Positions 33,891 to 47,265 of a DNA stretch of 64,000 nucleotides are shown here, one piece after another; the stretch's first letter is position 1; every line of letters begins with the position of its first letter. The notes below the pieces were generated by a model. That model saw nothing but the letters and a program-made list of their open reading frames with translations, was not told where the DNA came from and ran no database searches. The translations under genes were made by a program, and so were the position numbers. The DNA comes from Seison nebaliae. Taxonomy: Eukaryota; Rotifera; Pararotatoria; Seisonacea; Seisonidae. The stretch lies in contig JALJEE010001190.1 in NCBI GenBank assembly GCA_023231475.1, positions 1 to 64,000 of the forward strand, read 5' to 3'.

Positions 33891-36800
33891 AAAAATTATA
33901 TACATTTTCAAATATTTCGATTATGATTAAGTGGAATTATAATAATTATATATAACATATTATATTATATTAACAAAAATTACGAATGTTTTAATTCAAA
34001 TAAATTTCATGAGGAAAACACTGATGATAATGATAAATGTTTCATCTTCGTCATTTACTTGATTGATCGAGGAAGAATAAAGGAAATTGAAAAAATAAAT
34101 GTACTGATTTGAGTATAACAATTGGTATATTGATACAATGAATATTTTATAGTTCTCCAATCTTTTGTTCTAACGAACATTAATATCGTCACAATGTGAA
34201 TAGTACCAATTCATGATCGAATATATAATTTATTGTACACTCGGATCAATGAGAACACCAAATTCATTTTGATTTTGTCGAGAATAATTTGAAATAGTTT
34301 ATCTCCCATTAATGAGAGAATGATTTATAAATGTATTGTTCAGTTATTATAATACTTGTATCTTCAACTAATATAATCGTATAATAAAAGAGAATAGTAC
34401 CTCCACCCATAATAAACAGATCGATGAATAAATTGAATCTCAATGAAACTTATTTATTTAAGTCAAATAATAAAGTTATAGTTACATTAATATATGTCTC
34501 ATACATTCAATAGGTCCTTTGGTATTACCTATAACTATAAATTCACGAGTCAGATCGATGTCGAATGAGGAGACCTTAAACCTTTTTTTACCAATCTCCA
34601 ATTTCTCCTTCTGTTTGAGTAGGTAGAAGAATTGAAATAGAAAGAATTTGTTCTTTTTCTAAATCAATTATTCCATTCAGATAAGATACTAATATCGCAC
34701 CTCCTACAGTGCACTAATTGGACTGATAAGAATGAAATTCTTAATCTACTTTGATATTGAATGGTCGATTATTGAATATACACATACTATTCTTTATCCG
34801 AATTGACAATTGACAAAGAAAATTCTTTGGGGGGAAATTTCTTATCCTTCAAATCCTTTGAGGACATCTCTAAGACATTTACTTTATCTTTAGGCCTCGT
34901 CATGAGAAAAATAGACCTTTCTATTGTTTCAATAAATCATCGAACATTCCATTCATTTGAATATGTTCATGTTCTGTTGATAAAGAACTTGTTAGAGAAG
35001 TATAGCTATTTGTTCCAAATCGATCAATCGAATCGATATAATTGAATAGAATTTAAGAAGATCTCGAATGGACAGAAGTTGACATATGAAAACTTTTCAA
35101 CGTAGTAAATATTGGAAGAAAGCACAACTGTTAATGCAACTAATTATATATAATGTTAGTTGACCAGTTACCTGTCTAATTCTTGACTGATGGATAATTA
35201 TTACAATTCTCTAATTAAAATTTAATTATTAAATTTTCTCACATTTCGATTTCTTCCTTTCCTGTCACTTCAAATTGAAATGGTGCGTTGTTATTCTCCA
35301 TCAACTACTATACATCCCCGTCGTTATCGTTTCTTATGTTGATGTTATTGTTCTTCCTATCATTAGCATGAACATCGTTTTCATTATTATCGTCGTCATC
35401 ATTCTCATCGTCGTCCATTGTATACAAATTTTTTTCTGTTTTTTTTTCTTTTTCAAGTAATATTTCGCTCATTTATTCCTTTTATTCTCTTCTCCATATG
35501 AGAAATGTGCGTGAAGCTAATCGGCGTCATTGTCTTCTTTCTTCTTCTTCTTCTTCTCTAGGCAGACAATTAAAACTATTTAAATAATGACTGAATATCA
35601 GGCAAAAAACGATCACCATTGTTCAGTATGGGGACCATGTTATTGTCTTTATTCGCTCCATTCATTCTTCTATTCACATACTTATTCTTCATTATTCGAT
35701 TCACTTCGACCAAAAAAACTTTATTTCAATCTTCAGTTTCTCATTTCTTTCTTTCCCATTTCTCATTCAGATTCAGATCTTAAAAAAGTATTGGACTAAA
35801 ATTTGTTAGTTTCAAAAAGGAATTCATCAATATCGAACGAATCCCATCCAACTCATCCTGACATGAAAAGACAACGAACATCAGGCAAGTTCCTTAAGAA
35901 ACCGCAGATCTTCCCAATTGATTCTCTCGACTAAATTCATCAGATGTTAGTAGAATGTTTATTTTTCTTTTTTTAGAATTATCTCTTACAATTTTTCATA
36001 AGAAAATCTTAAATTTACCAAAATATTTTTCTACTAAAATTCTCGTGAATTATTCTTCGATCTACCAGAATTCTTGATGCATGAATTATCACGTAATAAC
36101 ATTTAGCCGTCGAGGATAAATCATTTCTGCGGATCTTGTTTCACGTTCAGTATCTCATTGTTCCAAAAAGAATTGACAAATTTTCTCTCTAGAGAACAAC
36201 TGAGAAATTTTACGAGTTAATAATGTAATTCGATGCTCGACTGCATCCCAAAAGTCTTACTATTTCTCCAATTGTGAAATGAGAAGACAAAGGTTTTCTG
36301 ATGATACTAACAGAAATTTATCGATATGAACACGAATACAAATCAGATCAAATGTTTCATTCTCCTTTTCTTTCCGTTTTTTTTTGTCGAGGAACGAATC
36401 AGACTTCCATTCTTATGGAATCATTTTTATTTTATCAATAAACATTGCATCATCGAATTGATGGAAGGAGATTTATGTGTGTCCTGTTTTATTTACAAAC
36501 AACCTCATTGGATGAAGTAAGCGATTATCTCATCGATATCGATGAATATTGACAATCTATTTTACTTAATTGGAAACATTGAAATTGATACTGATTTTTG
36601 TTTTCATCAATTCGAAAATCTTTCACATGTTTCACATCGTTCATTTTAAAAAGTTTTCGCTTGAGGCGACAACCATGTTCGATAAGTCGTTTTTTTTGTT
36701 TTGAAAATATCAAGAGAACATTCCATCGTGTCATATACGACATTGTTCATTGTTTTCGTCTTCTTTTCATTTCACTCCATTCTTTTCTTCTGCATCACTT

Positions 36801-39800
36801 CATCATCGATAATATTTGTAATTAGAGTATCGAACTAATGAAATAAATGTTTCTCGAACGTTCATCTTCTTCTTTTAGAGAAAAAGAATATCTTGTAACG
36901 TGTGTCTCGACCAGTTTTGTTTGTTTATCTTCCTTCGCTCTCAATTGGATTGTTGTGCATAAACAACGTTTCTTTTTAAGTGTCACATCCATCAACAATT
37001 AATTCTTTTTTTTAAGTATTTATTTTTTAACTACAAATAATTTTGTTAATTATCGATCAGAAATCGCTAAAATATTTCTTGATCATTCTTCCTTATTAAT
37101 TATGGGATTGATACTGATAAATCTTCATGGTTGCCTTCATTGTCGTATGAAGGAATTTCATTTTCTTTCAATTTAACTCGCTGACTAACTAAGAATGTGT
37201 CGCGCTATGTCTCTCCACATTGTAGAGAGTGTAATGAAGTATATACGAGTTCTATCGACTTCTATTCAATCAAATGAATATGGAGATTTTCTCCTAATGA
37301 TAATCGTCATAATTATTGTGAGGGGATAGTGAAGATGACAGCGGGTGATGTGACTTTCATCGTATTCATTATTTTTCGAACGAAAGTTTCATTCGAACTT
37401 AACTGACTGATTCGTCCTAATCACTTCGAGGCACATTCTCGTTTGAGTAGTAATAGTAGTAGTAGTAGTGGTAGAGTATTGTTCATCGAATGTTTGAAAA
37501 GGAAAATACTTCACTCAACATCATATTATAGCAAAGTCTAGTTAAATTAAGTCTGGTATGTCTATTATGGGAAGTCATTGTCGAAACAAAACAAAATTGT
37601 TGAATCTCTTTTGGGACTGCTGGTCATTTACCCCTCATCACCATCACCATCTTTTTTGTGATGAGTTAAGACAGGAGGCAGATGTAAATATTTGAAAATA
37701 ATAATTCTCTCGTGATTATCGAGAAATATATTCGGATATTTTTTATGATTCACTTCTAATAATAATGGTATTGTTATCGTTGTAGTTGGGGGTTTGGAGA
37801 GATGGTCATTAAGAGCGATTACAATTATTGAAATAATTGAAGAAAGATACTTAAGAATGTTTCATAACTCTCTTCATCTTCTTCGTTAATTTCTCTTCAT
37901 TCATATATTCTCCAATTGTGGTAATAAATTATTAGTCATTATATAATTTATAATCATTCAATCCGCTTGACATGACTTAGATCGAGTGGAAATTGAACGG
38001 AAATAAATATCGATTATTGGAATTGGAATTTAAATGATGTCTTTTTAATAAGTGTGATATAACGAATGTCATCCTCCGAAGTAGTCATTTTCACGCACAT
38101 AAATCGATGTGTATTGATATTTGAGGAAAATCACGTCAGAATCAATTGGAAGTATTTACATTCTCCCTCTAATTGTTCCATTTATTTTAGTTTGTTTATG
38201 TGAGGGGGATGGGATGTGGAGAGAAGTTCAACGACTAACTCATTGGCAAAGGATCGGCCTGCGAGATCATGGAAGAAGTGCGAGAACTTTCATTCCATTA
38301 GAAGCATGTACGAATTTCTCATTAAGTTATTTGAACAATTGATAGAAATTAAAGTCGCATTTCCGTTATGTCACTATTGAATCGATTCCAATTCCTATTT
38401 CTCATATGCACAAATGCTAAAGGAGAATTCTATTCATTCGTTTTCTTTCTTTCTGCTCGATCATTCCTCCCACTTACCTCTTCGTCTCTTTCATCAATAA
38501 TTCCTCTCGAAAAAAATGGTAATGACTATCAACACTAACAAGAACAACAGTAGTCAAAACTACAGAAATTTTTTTTACAAAAAATTTCCTATTTCTATAA
38601 AATTAATAATAATTTTTTATTTGATAAAAAAATTCCTTTAAAAAAAACGAATAATATTATCGGTCTTGAAATAAAACGTAAATAAAACGATGTTAACCAA
38701 CCGTCATCTTCATCATCACAACCATCGAACAATAGAACAATAATTGAAGTTATTACGTAATTAGTTTAAGGAATTCTTAATTTGTTTATAAATGTATTCG
38801 GAAGAATATCTATTTTCGATTGTTCCTCCCCCTTAAAATAGACGATGAGACTTGGGTAAAGAAGATATCAGAAAAATAATAATAAATTGATGTATGTTAC
38901 ATTTATCATCAGCATATGCGAGTGCAAATGAATGAAAGAATAACAGAAACTTATCATCTTAACGATAACTGATGTAGATACAATTCTCTTGCGACACACC
39001 GTAATTAGCTTCGTCGAATTATACGAACATTAATCAAATATCGAACTACGACAACGTTGTTCATGCAATTCCAATTTCTTCCACTATTTCCCCAATCGTC
39101 ATCACTTCAATATCTTCATAAGAAAACGACTCGATAGTCTTCTCTTATCCGTAAAATGTATTTATATATGAAACATTTTCTCTTCCGTCTCATCATCGAT
39201 GTCTATTACTCCTTATCATTTTCTTCATTTGTTCGAGAAACCGAGAAGATTTTAAAAGTTTATCAAATAGAGAAATGGAGAAATTCTCGGTCACTTAGCT
39301 TGAAATATTCGTTGTTCGAGTCGGTTATGTTAGAAGGAAAGAATTCCAAGTGAAAAAGGTGAAGTTTGTATATGGTGATTGAGGAACACCTGCAGATATT
39401 TGTCGAGTCTTTAAAATTATTCCGATAAAATAGTTCGAGAACGATCTCCTCTTTCGTTTTCGGCTAACGAAATATTTTAAATATTTGCCATAAGTAAATT
39501 TGATAAGAAATCAGGAAATCATCCTGATGAAGTGGCAAGAGAAGAATGAAAAAGGTTGGAGAAATTTCTCAGGAGAAAAAATAATAATCTGAATGGAAAT
39601 ATTGTTGTTCGTGTCTCCTCGTACCTGATGGGTAGCTGCGTGAAATTATGTAGAAACGCGATGGCGACTATGAGAACCATTCTCTCATTTTCAACATTCC
39701 CGAAATGAGTCCGTAAAATATCAGAAATCATCAGATTGTTCCTCCAAACTCCAATTTTTCATTAACGAAAGAAAAACATGTGGTAGGCGAATCTTGTATA

Positions 39801-42800
39801 TTATATGGAGAGTTGCATGAAAGGAATCCGAAAAGAAAATCCACCAACCAACCAACCGACGTACACTACGTGGTAACACAGTCGACCAAGTAGCTGGTAG
39901 AGGGCTTCTGCTATACACATTTTTCTCTACGATTCTTTACTTATAGTGGTGGCTGTTTGGGATGGAACGTGATGTGGAGATGAATATGAAATAAAGGAGG
40001 AAAGAAGGAATTGAAGAGAATTTAGACAGATGAAAGAATGACGAATGAAACAAAAGAATTCGTTTGGGAAATTTGATATCAGAAGTATTTCAACATTATC
40101 ATGGAATTATCGTTGGAATCGATGTAAAATTCAGGAATTGAACGTTTGGTTTCAGATGCACACACACACACACACGATTATACATATACCGTATTTCTAC
40201 ATTTCTGCCGATATATGATCGACATTCACCAAGTTGTCCACAAAGAATTTAAATAGAAAAGTAAATAGGAGGAACGAATGTTAATCATCAGAATTCTTCG
40301 ACGTCTTCATCTTTCAACTGATATAATTGCTACCTAATATTTCATTATTCCTCCCAATGTTTGATTAGTAAAATTAGCTATATTGTTTCTTCCAATACGG
40401 CGACATGTTATTTTAGTTCGAACAATCAAATATAGTTCCGATGACAATGCAATCAATCGGTGACCTTCCTCCTACCATTTTACACCTTCACGCAGAACTT
40501 ATGAGAGGGGATGAATTAAACGAAAATTTAAACGCAATTTAAGTAATCATAATTCCTTATTCTTCTAAATGTTCCTTCTTTGCTCGTCTTATTCATAATC
40601 GATGACTCCGACTCCGATGTTAAACGTTTTACTACCAACTAATTTAATAATTGTTGATGATAATGATGTAAATAATAATTCGAAAATCGTTCATAACATT
40701 TAGATCATTCAGCGACTCTTCACAATCGTCTTAATAGATGAAATTAGATGAATATTGTTAAATGAAATGATTAAATAGCGATAAAGATGGTGACGGATAT
40801 GGAGAGACGTAGAAATGAAAATAAATTAAATCTCCAATTTTCATGTGCTAATTACATTTTTTATTTCACACCTTCATCTTTCACTATTAATTTGACTCAT
40901 TATAAGTACTCGTATTAGGAGGACGTATCTCCGATCGAAGATGTTCCCTCCTCCTAATGAACTTCCTTACTGGTATGTTAATAATCGTCTCCTCTCACCA
41001 TGTATTTCGTGCAATGTAAGTTAAAGATATGGAAACGCTTCATTCGTTTCTTAACGAATTTTCGTTGGTTCTCGATCGGGAAGTGTCATAGTCAGATATC
41101 ATCAAATTTTAACAGTAGAATTGCTTCTTGTTTGCAAATGGATTCGTGAGAATTCTAATGAGAAAATAATTTCATTTACGAATGATTGAATAATCAGCAA
41201 ACACCTCAATTCACTGAATCGAATTTATTGGTATCTGTGGAATGTTTTCATTTGATTGGAACCTGAGAGAATTTGTTTTCTCCCCAAAGTTCCTCTGGAT
41301 ATCAGTTCATAATCATTTTATTCCATCCAAAAGTTGTATATTTAATATAATTTTTATGGTAAAATTGTTTCGTCACTAAACAAATTGTTTTGTCCTATTC
41401 CAAATCATTCCTCTCTTCCCCTCCACGCATCAATTGAACTCCCATTTCATTCGATTTATATCTATTTTATTGGAGGTATTACCTACCAATTTATTTGTTT
41501 TATTTCCTGAAGTAAAACCTTAATAGATTCTACCTCAATTAAGGTTCCGGGTTTCCTTCAATTTCCTTCATACCAACAGGTCAAGTAGTTGGAGATAGAT
41601 AGGCGATGCGATACAACTAATCATTAGTGTTGTCAACATTCTATCTTATTTTGGTAAACAGTGAAGCCATAGTTACCAAAAAAATTGATTGACTATAATT
41701 GGCTTAGCTTAATAAGTTTTGATTAGATCTAATCCTGAATCAATAAATCCTCTGGTGTCCATCCACAATCCATCCAACAAGATCTAGTAAGTGAAATTTG
41801 GAAGAATAATTGTTATTTGCATTTCTCATTTTCCTGATTTTCTAATGGAATTAAGATAATTATTTTCTTTTCCTTAAATTATATTAAGTAATGATCGTCG
41901 TTTTTCCTAACGGTTCTTCCTTGTCAAATAATTACCCTCCTACTGTCCACTTGCGTCATCATCAGAAGACCGATCGCTTTTATGTAGTTAAACTTTCTTC
42001 AATGTTCATTGGCCTTTGATCGGTCTAATTAAAATATTTAATCGGAAAATTTCTTTCAGATTCTTCCTACCATTCCCACTATGCGACATATAAGTACATA
42101 GTGCGACTAAATAGTGCTGTAGGCGACATTTATTAAACAATTTCAATTATTGGAGACCCTCTCAATTCTCCCCGATCAATAATTTACAATCAAAATATTA
42201 ATATCTATCTACTTTTATGTCGTTGTGAAAGATAGAGCGAGTGACTGATTGTCTGACTGGAAAGGAGGGAAGGAAAACGTTCTTCATAATTTTTTTTGTG
42301 AAGGACTTTTCATTCTCATATTGAAATGATCGCAATTTTAATTCATGTCCTGCTGTGAACTCGTTCGTTTATAATCATTCTGATATATTAATGTTCATTA
42401 CTCTTGTTTTTTTCTCCACATATTTTCTTCTTGTTAACTTTTCTTTTCTTCTCATTTCTATTGTCTTCCTAAACGATTTTTTTCTTCTTCTTCCTAATAT
42501 TCCTAATACTCGGAAAAAAACTTATTCTCGTCCGTTTCTCCTCGTAGTAATATGGAATTCTTAAATTAATTTGCATACATTAACTTTACCATCTTTTGAG
42601 ATTATTCTCGTGAAATTACTAATTCGCACATTTCATCCAAAAAAAAAATCCTTTGTCAACACTATATCAGGCCAGCCAACACTAGTAGGTATTCGAATAA
42701 TCGACGCCTTCTCTAAACCGTTATGATGGATCCTAATAGATATCTGATGGAAGATTTCGAAATAATTCTTCCACATTCTTTCGAATATTGTGCGAATTTT

Positions 42801-45800
42801 TTCCAATCGCTTTCTGCGACGATGGCAAACAATTGCCATTTGCACACTTAACATTTTTATCACTTCTATTACTTCCATATCAATCTCGTCACAAAAGGGA
42901 TCATTCAAATTTTCATAATTCTCCTTTCCTTTCTTTTTTAAGGAAAACAACTTATTCATTCTTCTTCCAATATTCCATGTCCAATTCTCATGAATGTAGA
43001 ATATTCTCATAATTTCAGTTTCCATATAGGAAGGTGTTGTGAAATTAAATATTTTACATATTCTTCACTTCCACCATTTTCTCATCGAACTCATTTGTTA
43101 TTCTCTTTTTTTTTTCAACAACGAATACAAATCCTGTTAGAATATTTGACGAATTAAAATTGATAAATTCGTAGTCTTTAATAAAAGTTTACATCTGAAA
43201 CTTTGTCTCTTATTTCAGTAAAAGAAAATTCTTAGAAAGGAAAGAAGACGTGACATCAGCGACGAAAATGTTCACACAAATTATGTGATTTAATCGTTCT
43301 CTGATTAAAAGTCTAGTAAATGGTGAGGTCTCCTATGTTGTTAAACAAATTTGATTGATACAATAATGTGATTTAAGTATATTTCTTATTTATTGTTAAG
43401 GTCACCAACATCATCCTTATTTACGACACATTAATCGCCAGAGTAAGAAATGTTACTTAATTTTCAAACTTCGTTTTGTATAACTCAGTTTTTTACCTGT
43501 CAGCGGAAAATGATTGACTAATATGTCTGATACGAACCAATCAAATAAAATTTGACATGTTATTTTCATTCGACTGAATCATCTTCAAAAATATATTTCT
43601 TTTCAGTTCCCAATTTGTGTGAGACCTCCTGAAAACGTCAAGTTTACTCATTCATGTTATTCCTACTTATTCCAAAAATTCTATCGATTCCAACGTTCCT
43701 TTTTTTCTTTTCCTTCCTGATATTTTTCTTTATAAATTATTCGTCGATATTCGTTCGGTTGTTCGCCAACGATCTTTGACTGATGATATTGGTCGAATGA
43801 ATCGACCAATAATTATGATGAAAGATAACCAACAAATTTTTGGTGATTGTCGATCATATCTTATCTGTTCATAGAATCATTATAAAATTCTTAATTAGAT
43901 AATTCAAGTTTTCCTGGTATATCTCCGTTTTTTATCACGATTTCAATTCAAATTAATTGATCGTCTTCACGTATTGTTCTGCATCGGTTTTCCATAGCGG
44001 ATGGAGGGTAGAGGAGTGAAGGGATAGGATTCTTCCTTCATTTACTAATTTGTTTAAAGAAAATTTATCTTGTACAAAAAATTTTCGGGTTGATCGATTG
44101 GCAAGCAATTTGTTATGTTCGAATTCTCACCGTTTATCACGAATTCAAACGAATTTTGTTAAGCTATCAACCATTGGAAAAACGATATCAGCGATCCATC
44201 CATCCCCATTTCGATAACGTTTAATATTATTGGCGTTTTTTTCAGTTGTTTTTTTTTCCTCGCAACGATTAGCCTCTTTCTCTGTCTTGATGTCGACGAT
44301 TGAATTTCATGATTATCATATTGGTAATGATAAGATATGTCCTGGTATGTACTAATAGCTCAACATACTTTTCCTCGATATCGCTTCTCAATTACATTCG
44401 TCTATTCTCTTCACACACATAATTAAACTTAATAGTAAGAGCAAAAATTTATATAATCTTCGATCTAGGACTATGCTTGAACAGATCGATTTATTTATTT
44501 AATAAAATGTTGATCCTTTAAATTCTCTTTCCTTATTACTTTCATGCAAAGAACTACATTTTTTCTTCTTCTTATCCAATCTATCTCAAACGAATATGTT
44601 GTACTCTTTGGTGATGAGATTTTCTTTTCTTCTTTTCCATTTTTCTTTTCTGTTCGATCGATTATCGATGAACTCATTCGTCGTCTCTTATTTCTTCAGC
44701 TAAACTTCTTTTGTCGTTCACCATCACTATCATTCATTTCGTTTACGAGACACTAATTTGAAGAGGTCACACTCATTGGTCCACATTCGATCTCGTTCGA
44801 AGAACAATGTCAGTTAAATCGACCATTTACTTCGTAAATAATCAGTTCTTCATGGAAACTATTCTTTTGAAAACTTCTCAATTTTACGTGTGGTTCTACT
44901 CCGTTTTACTCCCACCTCTTATAGAGGCATATTCCTTCAATTTATATAATGATGGAAGAGAATAATTATCATCATTGGAATGATAAGGAAAACTTGATGA
45001 TTATTCTTTTCAGTATAATTCTTTTGCTACGTTTATGCTAACTGCATCTTGATGAACTGCATGATTCCCAATGAATTTATGATTAGGGAATTCCATTCTT
45101 CTTGAGCATCTAAGCGTGAAATATATTTTCTGCAGATCGATCATTTCACAACTACGACTTCTAGATGGAAACATCATCCATTATAACTATTACCACCACC
45201 AGAGGGACTGCAGTAGATGGATGATATGGAAATTTTTCATTATATTTTCTTTCTTTTTCTTCATCTTTCCCTACTATACCATTATCATAAGTCTCACAGT
45301 TCCATTCTCATCATCATTACTCATTAGTCACGTCGATTGATGACACCGGAACATTGATGGTATTCTATCATTCTTGCAGATACCGATCAATTTAGAAGAA
45401 TTGATTGATCATTCCGCTTTCACATCATCGTCATCTTCTTCATCATTATTATCATTATAATCATTATCTTTCATCTTGGTTGCTTTTGAAGAAAAAAATC
45501 AATTTGAAGAATTCCGGTCTTATCGTTATTCGGAGAATGGGATCGTTCTTATGATATCATAACCATGAGAATAAAGTAGATGAACTTCGAATCATTATTC
45601 TTACAAGACCAACAATCGAAAGTATTTCTCATTATTGATTTTAAAAAGTCGCCTCAGATATTTACGGGTAATGCTTCGTCAAATTGGACATCAAACGAAT
45701 TCGTTTATATGTGTATAGTTCCATTCTCATTCAATTTAGACCAATAAGACTCATATTAGGATTGGTGAATTGGAGAGAGAAATTCATTGAACGAAAACGA

Positions 45801-47265
45801 AGTCCTTCTAATTCTTTCTTCTATTCAATATAGTAATCCGGCGATCATTTCGCACAAAGAAGAAAAGCTTTTCGACGACACACAATAGACGAAAACAAAA
45901 GAGAAATGTCTTCACAAGCTTATCATATCCCTAAAAAAAGATATTGCAATTTAGATAGAATTTTGAAGAAAATCCCATTGAATCTTATTTTCAAAGTTTT
46001 GTTTCGCCCCATTCTTCCTTGGACATCGCTTCATTAAGTTTCCTAATCAGAGAAGGTTCATTCTTCTTTCTCAAATGGATTTTCAAACGATTTCAATCGT
46101 TGGAGCACGGATGTTGTAACTACTTCATTCCTCTAAACTACATCACTAGAAAGCGTAAACTTTTCCCATTTTCATCGATAGAAAAGTTTTTTCGATGGTA
46201 AAACTACTGCCATGTCATTCATCGTTTGGATACTCAATTGAGTTTCAACGACTTCCTTTAGAGTACGAAGTGAAAATTTCGCTTAAGCGGGTGAAAGAAA
46301 AATCCATTTCTACAATTGATTCTCTTTATTCGAAATCGGTCGTCCTCATCTCCGTTGGAGTGCTGCACTCTCGATTTTTCCATGAGAAATGTTGTTGCAG
46401 TGTGATATGGTCGCTCTTTAAACGAAAATATTTGTTTTGATTTACTCTAATTTTTTTTCCTTTTCTACCTATTTCGTTCTGCTAGCAACCAAAGAATAAA
46501 CTTTTTTCGTATTGAATTTTTTTGGAAGAAATTGTTCGTTCTTGTTTTCTGTCTAAAAAATCGATTCGACAAATGTTTAGAATTTGTTTAGAATATTCAA
46601 TAAGTCGTTTGAAGAAATTATGTATAGTTTTTTTTTGGCGCGTTCAAATGTGATGAATTTCGAGAGAAATTATGCTTTAGGGATATAATCTCCTAAAATT
46701 ATTGTTACTGGTACGTGGACTATTCGTAAGAGTCGACTCGATATATGTAGTTTAGGAGATTTAGGAATGTAGAAGTATTTGCGCCTTGATCAGAAGAATT
46801 TAAGAGGATTATGTTCTTACTAATCCTAGAAATATCTTATCAATTCTCCCAATCACTTCAACACGACGACACGTGAAACACTTCACTTAATTAATAGTTA
46901 TAAAATGTTAAAGACAATCAACCATCTTTTCCTCCTAATAATCCTTTAGTCGGTAGTGCTTAAAATATTTTGGTGGTTTTCCTTCTTCTTTTTCTTTTGT
47001 TAAATAACTTGCGAGCACTTCTGTACTTCCGATTATCTATCTCTTTAAATATTTTCGTTTTACTACATTTTCAATAGTCATCCTTATTTTGTTATTTTTT
47101 ATATTCACGATATTTAAATCTATATTTCAATTCAAACTGTTAATTTGGAAATTTAATCTTTTTTTTATTCGACTTTTTTCAGATCACAACATATAGGTTT
47201 AACAGAAACTGACAAAATTTGAATTTGTTTTAAATTTCAATTTAGATTTGAAGAAATTGGTGAGG
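33891..47265. other. 13-kb gene-poor region upstream of SoxB
   Basis: I find no convincing gene on either strand over 13 kb, while the rest of the window averages a gene about every 2.5 kb. Open frames are short and low in complexity, with one possible exception at 42633-43025. Simple repeats include (AGT)n near 37449-37475, (CA)n near 40157-40173 and several TTC/CTT runs. Position immediately 5' of a SoxB gene suggests a developmental cis-regulatory domain, and a SoxB promoter and non-coding first exon near the right end; a strong polypyrimidine/AG at about 47158-47181 (ending TTTTTTCAG) could be its acceptor. Regulatory function is inferred. Confidence 0.55.
42633..43025 (-). CDS. Possible 130-aa hypothetical protein
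   Basis: An open frame of 130 codons within the gene-poor region, starting at ATG 43025. It stands out because the protein is of normal complexity (IDMEVIEVIKMLSVQMAIVC; RIHHNGLEKASIIRIPTSVG) and includes four Trp, unlike the other spurious frames nearby. No domain, signal peptide or splice partner is recognised. It could be an exon of an unseen gene, a fragment of an old element, or chance. Confidence 0.25.
   Translation of the reverse strand: METEIMRIFYIHENWTWNIGRRMNKLFSLKKKGKENYENLNDPFCDEIDMEVIEVIKMLSVQMAIVCHRRRKRLEKIRTIFERMWKNYFEIFHQISIRIHHNGLEKASIIRIPTSVGWPDIVLTKDFFFG

Noticed and set aside
38121-38342. 73-codon open frame in the SoxB desert with a hydrophobic start
   Set aside because: Resembles a signal peptide by chance; no homology is recognised and no continuation exon was found.
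46019-46440. Two short open frames about 1 kb upstream of SoxB
   Set aside because: No domains and low support; more likely promoter or 5' UTR sequence of SoxB.
33891-47265. Search by eye for well-known animal microRNAs in the desert
   Set aside because: No seed-containing mature sequence I know (let-7, miR-1, miR-9, miR-124, bantam) was recognised; a structure-based scan could still find others.
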